Source: Runella sp. CRIBMP | Lineage (GTDB): Bacteria > Bacteroidota > Bacteroidia > Cytophagales > Spirosomataceae | Direction of reading: 5' to 3' | Assembly (NCBI RefSeq): GCF_009905605.1 | Contig: NZ_JAAAKZ010000002.1 | Location: forward strand, 806,001 to 870,000 | DNA: 64,000 nt | Part shown: piece after piece, positions 25,883 to 36,001 of the stretch | Layout: every line of letters starts with the position of its first letter | How positions within the stretch are numbered: the first letter of the stretch is position 1 | Program-made: the position numbers and the translations under genes | Notes under the pieces: model-generated | Told to the model about the DNA's origin: nothing | The model's database searches: none | What the model saw: only the letters and a program-made list of their open reading frames with translations

Positions 25883-26050
25883 GAACAATTTTGAACTTCT
25901 ATCTGCGTTTAATTGTAAATTTGGGGTGTATACGAATCGTCTCATTAAATCTTTGCCTTAAAACCGATTTGGGCTTTTAATCGTACATTTAAGGACCCTA
26001 AACGAGACCTCAAAAAATACACTTGCCGTGTTAACAAAAATAATGAATGT

Positions 26051-26839
26051 ATGCTTCGACGCAGTGTCATAGCCTTATGGGTATTGCTGATTTTTCCAGC
26101 TTTTCATGCCAAAGATTCTTATCGCCGAGTGGCTCAAACTAGCTTTGGTGTAGGGGAGCATTTTGAATACCGTGTTCATTACGGCATTTTCAATGCGGCA
26201 GATGCAGTGGTCGACGTAAGCCCTCAAATTCAGTACGTTAACGGTCGCCCCTGCTATAAAATAAGCATTGTAGGCACCACACTAGGTGCCTTTAGTTGGT
26301 TTGCCAAAGTACGTGATGAATGGCAATCATGGATGGATACATCGGCCATTGTATCGCAGAAATTTTACCGAAATATTCAGGAAAACAATTATCGAAAAGT
26401 AGAAACGACCCTGTTCAATCACGCCACTGACGATGCCGTGGTGACCGATGAAAACGGCACCAAAAAGTTTGACGTTCCCAATCATATTCAGGATGCCATC
26501 AGCGGGTATTTTTATTTGAGAACACTAGATTTCAGCAAATTACAACCCAATGACGTCGTCGATGTCCCTACTTTTCTGGAATCTTCGGTCTATAAATTAA
26601 AAGTAAAATACCGGGGGAAGGACACAATTAAAACCAAATTCGGGAAAATAAAAGCATTAAAACTAACGCCTCTTATGCCTGACAATCAACTATTTAAAGG
26701 CGAAAATTCAATCCGAATTTGGGTTTCCGACGATGCCAACAAGGTTCCCATTAAAGTTGAAGTCGACCTTTGGGTCGGTTCGTTGGTCATGGAGGTCCGT
26801 TCTTTCAGGGGTGCCCGCAACAACTTCAACTGGTACTGA
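26051..26839 (+). CDS. DUF3108 secreted protein
   Basis: A signal peptide (residues 1-20, ending FHAKDS) precedes a mainly beta protein of about 240 residues with the DUF3108 pattern: FGVGEHFEYRVHYGIFNAAD at the start and RIWVSDDANKVPIKVEVDLW near the end. The family is periplasmic or outer-membrane associated and has no established function. A TAAATTTG box lies at 25916-25923. Its last 132 nt overlap a possible gene on the other strand. Confidence 0.82.
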   Translation: MLRRSVIALWVLLIFPAFHAKDSYRRVAQTSFGVGEHFEYRVHYGIFNAADAVVDVSPQIQYVNGRPCYKISIVGTTLGAFSWFAKVRDEWQSWMDTSAIVSQKFYRNIQENNYRKVETTLFNHATDDAVVTDENGTKKFDVPNHIQDAISGYFYLRTLDFSKLQPNDVVDVPTFLESSVYKLKVKYRGKDTIKTKFGKIKALKLTPLMPDNQLFKGENSIRIWVSDDANKVPIKVEVDLWVGSLVMEVRSFRGARNNFNWY

Positions 26840-26944
26840 TTCTTCGTCATATTCAGCTGCCCACCAAAACGATTCTTCGCCCGTAGTTTGTTTTTCGTTC
26901 CATTCCCTGAACGAATCGTTGAAGGTTTTCAGGTTGATGCACAT
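26708..26944 (-). CDS. Possible small acidic protein downstream of dnaB
   Basis: A 78-codon frame starts with ATG 9 nt after the dnaB stop. Its first 35 residues (MCINLKTFNDSFREWNEKQT then GEESFWWAAEYDEES) lie in otherwise empty sequence and have a natural protein-like composition. The remainder overlaps the 3' end of the DUF3108 gene in antisense by 132 nt, which argues against it. I do not recognise a family. It is either a real convergent-overlapping gene or an antisense shadow. Confidence 0.35.
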   Translation of the reverse strand: MCINLKTFNDSFREWNEKQTTGEESFWWAAEYDEESVPVEVVAGTPERTDLHDQRTDPKVDFNFNGNLVGIVGNPNSD

Positions 26945-26953
26945 GGTGAGCCC

Positions 26954-28552
26954 CTAGAAAGGAGGTTCTTCGGAAGGATTTGGTGGCGGGAAGTTCATGG
27001 CGCCCAAATCATTGGCTTTGCTACGGAATGTTCCTCCCGCGGCAGGAGGTGTATCAAAAGAGGCAGGAATACTACCCGTATTGAGCGGGGCATTATTGCC
27101 AGGATTGGCCGAATAATAGCCGTCCAAATCGGTAAATTTGGTGTATTTACCGATAAAGCGTAACTGAATGGTATCCAACGAACCACTACGGTTTTTGGCC
27201 ACAATCACCTCACCGATACCCTGCACCGAATTGCCCGCTTCATCTTGCGTAAATCCGTAATATTCAGGACGATAAAGGAAAGCAACCATGTCGGCATCCT
27301 GCTCAATAGAGCCTGATTCACGTAAATCTGATAGTTGCGGTCGCTTATCTCCACCCCGGGTCTCAACCGCACGACTCAACTGCGAAAGCGCAATCACGGG
27401 TACATTCAATTCTTTGGCTAAGTTCTTGAGCGCCCGCGAAATAGATGCAATTTCTTGTTCACGGTTTCCACCACCTTTGCCTCCGTCGCCCTGCATCAAC
27501 TGCAAATAGTCAATCACCACCATCTGAATGTCGTGCTGTTGCTTGAGACGGCGGCATTTGGCGCGTAGTTCCAAGATAGAAAGCGCAGGAGTATCATCAA
27601 TAAAGATGGGCGCCCGCATCAAGCGGTCGATGCGTTGGTGCAATTGCGTCCATTCATGGGGGGCAAGATTTCCTTTTTTTAGTTTTTCGCTATCAAGCTC
27701 GGCTTCGGCCGAAATCATACGATTGACCAACTGTACGGCCGACATTTCCAGCGAAAAAATGGCTACCGGCATCCCAAAATCAACGGCCGCGTTGCGAAGC
27801 GACGAAACCACAAAAGCGGTTTTACCCATGGCAGGGCGTGCCGCCAAGATGATTAATTCGGTAGGTTGCCAGCCTGAAGTTAAGCGATCGAGTTGCGTAA
27901 AACCAGAAGGAACCCCCGTCAAACCATCCTTTTGTTCGCGGCGACGTTCGAGTTCTTTCAACGCCTCGTTCATGAGCGTGCTCATGTCGGCGTAGTTTTT
28001 CCGGATATTCGACTCTGAAATCTTAAACAGCGACTGCTCGACGGTATCAAGGAGGTTAAAAACGTCGATGGTATCTTCAAATGCGTCCTGTAAAATCTTG
28101 GATGCCACCGTAATCATCTCACGTTTCATGGCCGATTGGGCAACCACGCGTGCATGGTATTCGATGTTGGCCGCCGAGTTAATTTTGGTCGTCAACGACG
28201 TCACATATTGTGCTCCTCCTACCACTTCAAGCGTACCCAATTGACGTAACTGGGTCGTAACCGTCAATAAATCAATGGGTTCTGAATTTGTAAAAAGAGT
28301 AATAATCGCATTGTATATTTTTTGATGCGCTTCTTTGTAGAAACTATCAGGCTTTAAAATATCAATGACCGAATTGAGCGCATCTTTCTCAATCATCAAA
28401 GCTCCCAGTACCGCTTCCTCTAACTCCAACGCTTGTGGGGGCAATTTTCCCATACTCGTCCCATTTTCTAGCCAACGATTGCTAGGATTGGGGCGGGAGC
28501 TATTCCCAAGAGATTTTTTTTGAAGGAAATTGTATGATTTATCGTTGTCCAT
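26954..28552 (-). CDS. dnaB: Replicative DNA helicase DnaB
   Basis: The N-terminal DnaB domain (PPQALELEEAVLGALMIEKD) is preceded by about 35 polar residues. A linker and the RecA-like ATPase follow, with Walker A ARPAMGKTA near residue 243, Walker B region VVIDYLQLMQG and GSIEQDADMVAFLYR. The C-terminal tail is rich in Pro, Asn and Gly. The hexameric helicase unwinds the template at the fork. The 532-residue length fits Bacteroidota DnaB, and no intein or other insertion was seen. A GT9 gene lies upstream in the same direction with a 102-nt gap. Confidence 0.94.
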   Translation of the reverse strand: MDNDKSYNFLQKKSLGNSSRPNPSNRWLENGTSMGKLPPQALELEEAVLGALMIEKDALNSVIDILKPDSFYKEAHQKIYNAIITLFTNSEPIDLLTVTTQLRQLGTLEVVGGAQYVTSLTTKINSAANIEYHARVVAQSAMKREMITVASKILQDAFEDTIDVFNLLDTVEQSLFKISESNIRKNYADMSTLMNEALKELERRREQKDGLTGVPSGFTQLDRLTSGWQPTELIILAARPAMGKTAFVVSSLRNAAVDFGMPVAIFSLEMSAVQLVNRMISAEAELDSEKLKKGNLAPHEWTQLHQRIDRLMRAPIFIDDTPALSILELRAKCRRLKQQHDIQMVVIDYLQLMQGDGGKGGGNREQEIASISRALKNLAKELNVPVIALSQLSRAVETRGGDKRPQLSDLRESGSIEQDADMVAFLYRPEYYGFTQDEAGNSVQGIGEVIVAKNRSGSLDTIQLRFIGKYTKFTDLDGYYSANPGNNAPLNTGSIPASFDTPPAAGGTFRSKANDLGAMNFPPPNPSEEPPF

Positions 28553-28654
28553 ATGGCAAAATCTACTACAATGATAAGCCTATTTTTACGATTCTGAAAG
28601 TGCTTTTGGAAACAAAAATTTGGATTTTTCTTTAACTCATTGATAGCAAATGTC

Positions 28655-29704
28655 CTACAAAACAGATGCTGCCTTGGGAATTCGGTCAAAAATTGTTTCA
28701 ATCTCTCCTCTAACCAGTGTATAATCTAACTCGGCACAAGTCTTACCCGACTCCCGAATCAGCAGGGCTTTGGTGCCATTTTGATAGTGGCCCGAGTAAG
28801 GCATGTAGGTATCAAAGTTGTTTAACTGACCAAACAATAATATCCCAAATGTGTCAACTGCATTGGCCAAATGCGCTGGACCACTGTCGATACCGATAAA
28901 AAATCGGGCGCGTCGAATGATTTCGGCCGTTTGCAAAATCGAAAATTTTCCGCACAAATTCAAATATTGGTCATCCGTACTCTCAACGACATTTTTTAAG
29001 CCGATTTCGGCCACAAAATACCCTTTTTCGTGCATTAACCAGTTGACAAGTTTATTCCAGTTTTCTACCGACCAATCTTTGGCAGGATAGTTAGAACTGC
29101 AATGAATGACAATCAGTTTTTTGGGCAATTGCAACGCATCCACCCGCGCGCGGTCAGCATCGTTGATAAACACTTTGGGCACATCATCGACAATGGGTAA
29201 GGCTGCACACTGCTGAAAAATAGAGAGCAGGTTTCCTTTCTCAAAATAGTTAAAAACGGTAATGTCTTTCTGCGCCGCAACGTGGTTGACGTGCACATCT
29301 TCGCTGATGGAATCTCGGTTGCTTTGCCAAAATTCCAGGTTATATACCTCCTCAAAAATACCCGACTCACACACCAGTAGTCGCTGTAAAACAGAAGGTT
29401 GTGCCCACACTTTATCAACTTCAGGATGTCTTTCTACCAATTCTTTAAATACAGGCCGCACAATCCAAACGATGTAAGCATTGGGGATAAGCACCCGCAC
29501 TTGACGGACGATAGGCTCGGCGGCTACAATGTCACCAAAATGCTCAGTCCGCAAAATTGCCACTATTTTTCTACGTCCTTTCAACGAAATCTTAAGAATC
29601 AGGAAACGGACAATTACGCCCAATGCCCCCGCGTATTCACCCAAAATGTAAGTGTATTTACGAAAACGATGAACCCAAAGGGCTTTTAAAGCAGAAACAT
29701 CCAT
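28655..29704 (-). CDS. Glycosyltransferase family 9 (heptosyltransferase-like)
   Basis: The 349-residue GT-B protein lacks a signal peptide. The N-terminal domain has VAILRTEHFGDIVAAEPIVR, the ADP-heptose:LPS transferase-type start with the DxV/I loop. The C-terminal nucleotide-sugar region has ARFFIGIDSGPAHLANAVDT and LLFGQLNN. GT9 enzymes add heptose or related sugars to lipopolysaccharide at the inner face of the membrane. Donor and acceptor cannot be assigned, and no other LPS gene is adjacent. Confidence 0.82.
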   Translation of the reverse strand: MDVSALKALWVHRFRKYTYILGEYAGALGVIVRFLILKISLKGRRKIVAILRTEHFGDIVAAEPIVRQVRVLIPNAYIVWIVRPVFKELVERHPEVDKVWAQPSVLQRLLVCESGIFEEVYNLEFWQSNRDSISEDVHVNHVAAQKDITVFNYFEKGNLLSIFQQCAALPIVDDVPKVFINDADRARVDALQLPKKLIVIHCSSNYPAKDWSVENWNKLVNWLMHEKGYFVAEIGLKNVVESTDDQYLNLCGKFSILQTAEIIRRARFFIGIDSGPAHLANAVDTFGILLFGQLNNFDTYMPYSGHYQNGTKALLIRESGKTCAELDYTLVRGEIETIFDRIPKAASVL

Positions 29705-29981
29705 ACAAAGCTGAGACTTTATTCTTTTGGGAAAAATGATTTAGTTTATTTATAACAACCAAATCACTGTTACTCAATATTATTCAACTGACATATTAAC
29801 GCAAAATTAGGTTAAAAACGGATTTTTAGGTGATAAAATCTCGTGTTTTATCCATTACAGTTAGTATTCGGCGCAATTCATTGAGAATTTTAGCCAAAAT
29901 CGTACCAGAGCGTCAACAATGTTGGCTATTTTTGAGCCAAGTCTTCTCAGTTATTAGCGATACAAACCTTGATTTACCGTA

Positions 29982-30365
29982 ATGTCAACTAAATTTTTTC
30001 TACAGTCGGGGGCCATTTTAGGCGCCTTGGGCGTCGCCTTAGGTGCTTTTGGCGCTCACGCCCTCCGACCCACACTCGAAGCCTCTGGGCGAATGGATAC
30101 GTTTGAAACCGCCGTGAAGTATCAATTTTACCACGCATTAGCGCTCATACTGATTAGCGTTTTGCTCCAGAATACCGCAGTTACTTCTGCCAAGTGGTAT
30201 CATTGGGCTGGCTATTCATTTTTGGGCGGGGTCATTGTTTTTTCAGGCTCTCTTTACACCATTTGCTTTACAGGCATCAAAGCATTTGGCGCCGTGGCGC
30301 CCATTGGCGGCACCCTCATGATTGTGGGATGGGTATTACTTTTTTTGGGGGCAACAAAACAGTAA
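29982..30365 (+). CDS. DUF423 small membrane protein
   Basis: The 127-residue protein has four membrane helices and the family pattern: GALGVALGAFGAHALR at the N-terminus, TFETAVKYQFYHALALI in the middle, and the closing IGGTLMIVGWVLLFLGA. DUF423 (YgdD-like) proteins are widespread and uncharacterised. A long bidirectional terminator follows. Upstream, 29705-29981 has no gene; it is AT-rich and contains a loose TAGCCAA/TTGGCTA dyad. Confidence 0.88.
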   Translation: MSTKFFLQSGAILGALGVALGAFGAHALRPTLEASGRMDTFETAVKYQFYHALALILISVLLQNTAVTSAKWYHWAGYSFLGGVIVFSGSLYTICFTGIKAFGAVAPIGGTLMIVGWVLLFLGATKQ

Positions 30366-30380
30366 CTCAAAAAAAATGCC

Positions 30381-30419
30381 AAAAAAAAGGTAGCGGGACA
30401 GTCCCGCTACCTTTTTTTT
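30381..30419. terminator. Bidirectional intrinsic terminator
   Basis: GGTAGCGGGA (30389-30398) and TCCCGCTACC (30402-30411) form a 10-bp GC-rich stem with a 3-nt loop, flanked by eight A on the left and eight T on the right. It serves both the DUF423 gene and the converging DUF2723 gene. Confidence 0.92.
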
Positions 30420-30439
30420 GTGAATTCAAACCAACGATT

Positions 30440-33394
30440 CTAGCCACCCAATGCAGTCATGTATTGCTGCAATAAGGTTTCGTATTTTTTGGCTTGGGCC
30501 TCTTGTTTTCCTTCACGGCACGCATTGGCGAGCGTTTGGAGGATGTACAACTGAATATTTGTATCTTGATTTACCCCGTGCTGTTGGTTGTACTTAAGAA
30601 TATCTTCTGCACGGCGGCTCATTACATCCGCGATTTCGAGGGCCTTTTTGGGTTCTCCCAGCGCAAACAAGTAATTCACGTAGTTGGCCGTAATCTGATC
30701 GTAGGGAATGGTTTTATCCGGCATTTTGGTGAGGATAAAATTAAGCGCCGTTTTGGCCTTTTCCGTTTTCCCTTCACGAATTAGCTGATCAACCAAACGC
30801 ATAAAGGCAATACGTGCCGAGAATGCGGGCGAACCTTTGTAAGTACCATCGTAATAAGCATTGGTGTTGTCCAATTCGCGCCAGAAAGTTTTCTTCATGA
30901 GGTTTTCAGACATGATGTCGGTATTCACGTAACCATCTGAAGCACCAGGAACACGCACAGGCAACAACCGATAAGCGTATCCTTCCAACTGCATGAATTC
31001 TTTCAAATTCAGGTAGTTATCATTGGTCAAAGTACCTGAAAAATACACCGGGCGTTTCCAATCGTTGGTCGCAATGATATCCAACATAATAAGGTCAGAT
31101 TTGTACAAATCACGCTTACCCATGGTCCACTGCATGGTATCTTTTACAAATGCTGATAATTCAGGCTTTAGAATGTTCAGCTTACGAACTTCGTTGGGAT
31201 TGATACCCAACACCAATACCGACGAAGGCAGGATGCTGGTCATCTCACCGCTGGTCAATGGCACCTGAATGGCCGCATTGTTTTGTTTTACCAATGCCAT
31301 GTATTCTTTGAGGTTGATACCGTTTTTAACGGCTGGCATCTCGTAGAAAGGCACGATGTCGTTTTTCCCCGCCGCAAAGTTTTCGTATTCCAACGAAATC
31401 GGCAATGGGTCAGATTCGTAGGTTTTGCGCTTCATTTGACCAATGTACCAATCGGTGCCCAACAGGCTCAGGTTACACACCCGAACGTCGGTACGGAAAC
31501 CTTCTACTTCCTGAACGTACCAAAGCGGGAAAGTATCGTTGTCGCCGCCCGTAAACAAAATCGCATTTGGAGCGCAGGAGTTAAGCAGGTTTTTGGCAAA
31601 ATCAACCGAATGATAACGATGGCTACGATCGTGATTGTCCCAACCTTTGGCACCCATCAAAAGCGGCGCTGATAAACCAATAACGGTGGCTAAACCCGCC
31701 CGAGCAGGCGCTGATGGAAGAATCTTGGTCAGAAAATCATAAATAAACATGACGCCCAACCCAATCCAAAACGCAAAAATGTAGAAGGAACCCACGTAGA
31801 TATAGTCACGTTCGCGGGGCTCGACGGGTGGAGAGTTGAGGTAAACCACCAACGCCACGCCCATCATCATAAACAATAATCCCGTTACGAGTAAATCTTG
31901 CTTACGACGGAATGCCTGCGCCACAATCCCCAATAATCCGAGGAGGAACGGAATCATGTAAAAATTATCGCGGGCGCGATTATTAGCCATAACGTCGGGA
32001 AGGCCTTGGTTGGTATCCCACGGACGCAAACCGCCAGCGCCTTCTTCGTCGCTTTCTCGACCGACAAAATTCCAAAGAAAATAACGCCAGTACATGTGTC
32101 CTAACTGGTGAGAAAAGAAGAACTCCAGGTTGTCGCCCATGCTTGGTTTTTGCCCTTCGGCCAATCCCAATTTATCACGGTAGAGCTGCGGGTGATTCAT
32201 TTGGTTGCTGTGTACCCGAGGAAAAAGCATCTGCTGGTTTTTCTCGTACACGTATTCTGGCCGATAATCGGCAATGATATACTTACCGTTTGATTTGCGG
32301 TAAATAGGCTCTCCTTGTTCAGAGTTAACAGGACGCGCCGTAAACACTGGCCCAAATAACAAAGGCCGACTTCCGTACTGCTCGCGTTTGAGGTACGATA
32401 CGTAGCTGATTACATCGCTGGGGTCGTTTTCGTTGATAGGAGGGTTAAAATTAGAGCGCACCAATACAAGGAAATACGACGAATAGCCAATCAATACAAA
32501 AGCAAAAGAAAGCAATGCCGTATTCCAGACTTCTTTTTCTTTTTTGGCCGTATAACGAATTCCCCAAATCAACGTTCCAACGAATAACAAAAGGAAGAAA
32601 ACGATACCTACCGAGAACGGTGCCCCGAGGGTATTGACAAAGAAAATTTCAAATTTACCTGCCATAGAAGGCAGCCAAACAATCACACCCGAGTTGATAA
32701 TCATCAACACAACCAGACCGCCCACAAAAGCCGCAATACCGCCCCACAAAGATGGATTTTTGTATTTTTTGAAGTAATATACCAAAGCGAGTGCGGGGAT
32801 AGTGACCAAGTTGAGTAAGTGAACCCCAATAGAAAGACCGACCAGATAGAACGTGAAAATCAACCAACGGTTTGCTGCGGCGTCATCTTCGATGCGCTCC
32901 CATTTCAACACGGCCCAAATCACGATGGCCGTGAAAAAGGATGACAATCCGTATACTTCGGCTTCGACCGCCGAAAACCAAAAGGAATCTGAATAAGTGT
33001 ACGCCAACGCGCCGACCAATCCAGAGCCTACCACGGCGATGGTTTCGCCCAAATTAAGATCTTCGTCTTTTTTGCCAAGCAATTTCCGTGACAAAAGTGT
33101 GATGCTCCAAAACAAAAATAAAATGGTAAAAGCACTCGACATCACTGAAACGATGTTGACCCAGTAAGCCACTTGGGTTACATCGCCCATGGCCATCATC
33201 GAAAACAACCGCCCGATAAGGAGGAAAAGTGGCGCTCCAGGAGGGTGTGGAACTTGAAGTTTGTAAGAACAGGCGATGAATTCGCCGCAATCCCAAAAAC
33301 TGGCCGTACGCTCAACGGTAAGCAGGTAAGTGACCAGCGCTACCGCAAAAACAAGCCAGCCAGTTAGGGTGTTGATTCGATTAAATTTAGACAT
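30440..33394 (-). CDS. DUF2723 polytopic membrane protein (PMT/GT-C-like)
   Basis: The 984-residue protein has about 12 membrane helices. The N-terminus contains TVERTASFWDCGEFIACSYK and LQVPHPPGAPLFLLIGRLF; the acidic WDCGEF loop resembles the catalytic loop of GT-C mannosyltransferases. A long soluble region follows (FTGGDNDTFPLWYVQE near 600), and the C-terminus is a helical TPR-like stretch. DUF2723 proteins are common in Bacteroidota and are suspected envelope glycosyltransferases. That role is inference. Confidence 0.82.
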   Translation of the reverse strand: MSKFNRINTLTGWLVFAVALVTYLLTVERTASFWDCGEFIACSYKLQVPHPPGAPLFLLIGRLFSMMAMGDVTQVAYWVNIVSVMSSAFTILFLFWSITLLSRKLLGKKDEDLNLGETIAVVGSGLVGALAYTYSDSFWFSAVEAEVYGLSSFFTAIVIWAVLKWERIEDDAAANRWLIFTFYLVGLSIGVHLLNLVTIPALALVYYFKKYKNPSLWGGIAAFVGGLVVLMIINSGVIVWLPSMAGKFEIFFVNTLGAPFSVGIVFFLLLFVGTLIWGIRYTAKKEKEVWNTALLSFAFVLIGYSSYFLVLVRSNFNPPINENDPSDVISYVSYLKREQYGSRPLLFGPVFTARPVNSEQGEPIYRKSNGKYIIADYRPEYVYEKNQQMLFPRVHSNQMNHPQLYRDKLGLAEGQKPSMGDNLEFFFSHQLGHMYWRYFLWNFVGRESDEEGAGGLRPWDTNQGLPDVMANNRARDNFYMIPFLLGLLGIVAQAFRRKQDLLVTGLLFMMMGVALVVYLNSPPVEPRERDYIYVGSFYIFAFWIGLGVMFIYDFLTKILPSAPARAGLATVIGLSAPLLMGAKGWDNHDRSHRYHSVDFAKNLLNSCAPNAILFTGGDNDTFPLWYVQEVEGFRTDVRVCNLSLLGTDWYIGQMKRKTYESDPLPISLEYENFAAGKNDIVPFYEMPAVKNGINLKEYMALVKQNNAAIQVPLTSGEMTSILPSSVLVLGINPNEVRKLNILKPELSAFVKDTMQWTMGKRDLYKSDLIMLDIIATNDWKRPVYFSGTLTNDNYLNLKEFMQLEGYAYRLLPVRVPGASDGYVNTDIMSENLMKKTFWRELDNTNAYYDGTYKGSPAFSARIAFMRLVDQLIREGKTEKAKTALNFILTKMPDKTIPYDQITANYVNYLFALGEPKKALEIADVMSRRAEDILKYNQQHGVNQDTNIQLYILQTLANACREGKQEAQAKKYETLLQQYMTALGG

Positions 33395-33542
33395 ATAGAG
33401 AATATTGGATGTTAGTTTTTGGAGGGGATTATTGCCGAAAAAAATCTATTGTTTCCCCTTAGTTATCCAAAGGCGTGCCAAAAATAGCAAATTCAGCCTA
33501 AAGGCGACGAACCGGCCTTCTTAAAAGTTGTTAAATGAAGCG

Positions 33543-34163
33543 TTATTGACGAATCACCGTCAGGAGTTCGCTGATCATCATGGCGGTAGCACCCCATACT
33601 TTATGCCCCTGAATATCGTAGAAAGGCGCCTCAATCGTGACGCCGCGCACCTCAAGTTCGGTAAAACCAACGATAGTCTCGTCCAGAAGTTCATTCAAAT
33701 TTACTTCCAAAACGGCCTCAACTTCGCGGGGGTCGGGGTAAAAATCGGGCTTATAAGCCAACTTTCCTACCACAGGCAGTACGTAAAAATTGCTGGGAGG
33801 GATAAACAATTCGGTGAGTTTTCCTAATATCTGTACATCCGATGCTTTTATGCCAATCTCTTCTTGGGCTTCGCGCAGGGCGGTTCTGATGAGGTTTTCA
33901 TCTGTTTTTTCATAACGTCCGCCCGGAAAGGCCATTTGTCCAGCGTGTACACCGTCGTATTTGGGCCGTAAAATGAGGGGAAGAAGAATATGCTCACGAT
34001 GCGGGTAAAACAAAATCAACACGGCGGAGCGCCGCGTTTTTTCGTTGGGCTGAACCTTGAGTCGCAGTCGCGTAGCTGATGCCATTTTAACATGTGCCTC
34101 CTGCCCCGGCAACGGTTGTCGGAGTTGGGCATCAAGCGCATGGATAAAATCGTTAAAAGGCAT
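33543..34163 (-). CDS. Nudix hydrolase, CoA pyrophosphatase type
   Basis: The 206-residue protein has the Nudix box in GGRYEKTDENLIRTALREAQ followed by EEIGI (G-x5-E-x7-R-E-x2-E-E-x-G). Just before it is the CoA-pyrophosphatase-type segment VHAGQMAFPGG. The family splits CoA and its derivatives into 3',5'-ADP and 4'-phosphopantetheine using Mg2+. The SAVLILFYPHREH and LPLILRP segments before the box also match this subgroup. It stands alone between the DUF2723 gene and the flavoprotein gene, all on the minus strand. Confidence 0.85.
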   Translation of the reverse strand: MPFNDFIHALDAQLRQPLPGQEAHVKMASATRLRLKVQPNEKTRRSAVLILFYPHREHILLPLILRPKYDGVHAGQMAFPGGRYEKTDENLIRTALREAQEEIGIKASDVQILGKLTELFIPPSNFYVLPVVGKLAYKPDFYPDPREVEAVLEVNLNELLDETIVGFTELEVRGVTIEAPFYDIQGHKVWGATAMMISELLTVIRQ

Positions 34164-34309
34164 TGGCCAAATTAAAATATAAAAAATCTATTAACTCTAT
34201 TTTGGCTAAAGTAATAGATAGTTCATAAACTAACCATATTTGCAAAAACAATTTATCAAGCGTGCTGATTTTGGGCAAAAGAGAATTGGTAAAATAAGAA
34301 CAAACGGGT

Positions 34310-35905
34310 TTATTTACCGTATTTGCTGACCAGTTGTTCGGCCACAAAAGTACCATCCAGCGCGGCCGACATAATCCCACCTGCATATCCAGCTCCCTCT
34401 CCACAGGGGTACAACCGTTGGGTCTGAACGTGCTCGGCAGTGTCGCGGTGGCGGGGAATCCGTACTGGCGACGACGTGCGACTTTCAACCCCGATGAGTT
34501 GGGCTTCGTTGGAAACATAACCGTTCATTTTTCGGCCAAAATCCTGCAATCCTTGGCGGAGCGGTTCTGCAATGTGGTCGGGTAAGTATTCACGCAAATC
34601 CATTGACAAAAGCCCTGGTTGATAGGACGTATCCAATAGCTCAGATGAAGTTTTATTTTTGACAAAATCTAGTACACGTTGGGCTGGCGCGGTTTGTCTG
34701 CCGCCCCCCAGCACACAAGCGCGTTGCTCAATGGCTCTCTGTAACTCTAATCCCGCCAACGCCCCGAAAGCCTGATACGGCTTCAAATCTACGTCTTCAA
34801 TGCTTACTACCATGCCAGAATTGGCAAAACGCGAATCACGACGCGAGGGCGACATGCCATTGACCACCAATTCGCCAGGCGATGTAGCCGCTGGGACAAT
34901 AAATCCTCCCGGACACATGCAAAAGGAAAAAACGCCGCGTTGTACATTTTTATGCTGCGACTGCGTCACCAAGCTGTATGAGGCCGCAGGCAGATACGCT
35001 CCACGGTCGGGGCGATGGTATTGAAGCGAATCTATTAATTTTTGGGAGTGTTCAATGCGCACTCCCACCGCGAAGGGCTTGGCTTCAATCAACACGTTTT
35101 TGACCTGACATAATTCAAAAATATCCCGTGCCGAGTGCCCCGTGGCCAAAATCACCCCAATGCCCGTAAACTCCCGGCCATCGGCGGTGGCAACGCCCTT
35201 TATTTCAGCTTGTTGATTGGCACTCGTTGACGATTCGGCAAAAATAAAATCGGTGACTTTGGTTTCAAAATGCACCTCACCGCCCGCATTCAGAATACTT
35301 TGACGCATATCTGCGATAAGGGGGGGGAGTTTATTGGTTCCGATATGAGGGTGCGCATCATACAGGATTTCTTCGGCCGCGCCATGCGCAACAAAAATTT
35401 CCAAGATGCGCCTAATATCGCCGCGTTTGCTGGAGCGCGTGTATAATTTCCCATCCGAGTACGTCCCCGCTCCTCCTTCACCGAAGCAATAATTTGAATC
35501 AGGATGTACGACGTGGTCTTTGTTGATGGCGGCCAAATCCCGCCGCCGCGCACGAACATCTTTGCCCCTTTCGAGTAACACAGGTTTGTAGCCCAACTCC
35601 ACCAAACGCAACGCCGCAAACATTCCCGCCGGACCACAACCTACAATTACAACAGGCGGCTTTGGGGAAACATCAGGGTAGTCTTTTTGGTAAGCAATGG
35701 CGGGTGGGGGTGTCTCGTCGGCGTAGATTTCTGCCTGTACATTTACCTTAATTTGGCGCGAACGTGCATCAATGGATTGACGGGTTTTCCGAACCGTAAG
35801 GATGTCTGCATCCTGAAGATGAAGGGTTTGAATAATATATTGACGAAAAGCCGTTTCGTCCATCGCCGTCTCGGGTGGCAGCGTTAATTGGAGTGTCTGT
35901 TGCAT
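34310..35905 (-). CDS. FAD-dependent oxidoreductase (COG2509 type)
   Basis: The 531-residue protein has an N-terminal extension of about 85 residues, then the dinucleotide-binding motif VVIVGCGPAGMFAALRLVEL near residue 86. Next are NYCFGEGGAGTYSDGKLYTR, an ATGHSARD segment and a C-terminal GEGAGYAGGIMSAALDG, the second FAD contact typical of this class. These are uncharacterised FAD-dependent dehydrogenases of the HI0933/YhiN-related kind; no substrate is known. No redox-active CxxC is seen. Confidence 0.82.
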   Translation of the reverse strand: MQQTLQLTLPPETAMDETAFRQYIIQTLHLQDADILTVRKTRQSIDARSRQIKVNVQAEIYADETPPPAIAYQKDYPDVSPKPPVVIVGCGPAGMFAALRLVELGYKPVLLERGKDVRARRRDLAAINKDHVVHPDSNYCFGEGGAGTYSDGKLYTRSSKRGDIRRILEIFVAHGAAEEILYDAHPHIGTNKLPPLIADMRQSILNAGGEVHFETKVTDFIFAESSTSANQQAEIKGVATADGREFTGIGVILATGHSARDIFELCQVKNVLIEAKPFAVGVRIEHSQKLIDSLQYHRPDRGAYLPAASYSLVTQSQHKNVQRGVFSFCMCPGGFIVPAATSPGELVVNGMSPSRRDSRFANSGMVVSIEDVDLKPYQAFGALAGLELQRAIEQRACVLGGGRQTAPAQRVLDFVKNKTSSELLDTSYQPGLLSMDLREYLPDHIAEPLRQGLQDFGRKMNGYVSNEAQLIGVESRTSSPVRIPRHRDTAEHVQTQRLYPCGEGAGYAGGIMSAALDGTFVAEQLVSKYGK

Positions 35906-36001
35906 CTGAGTTTGAAAGGGAGTTAGCCTTTAATGTCACAAAGGTACAAAAAGCACCTATTTAGACACCAATCCCCGCGTTCAATTCTTCGGGGTATTGT
36001 A

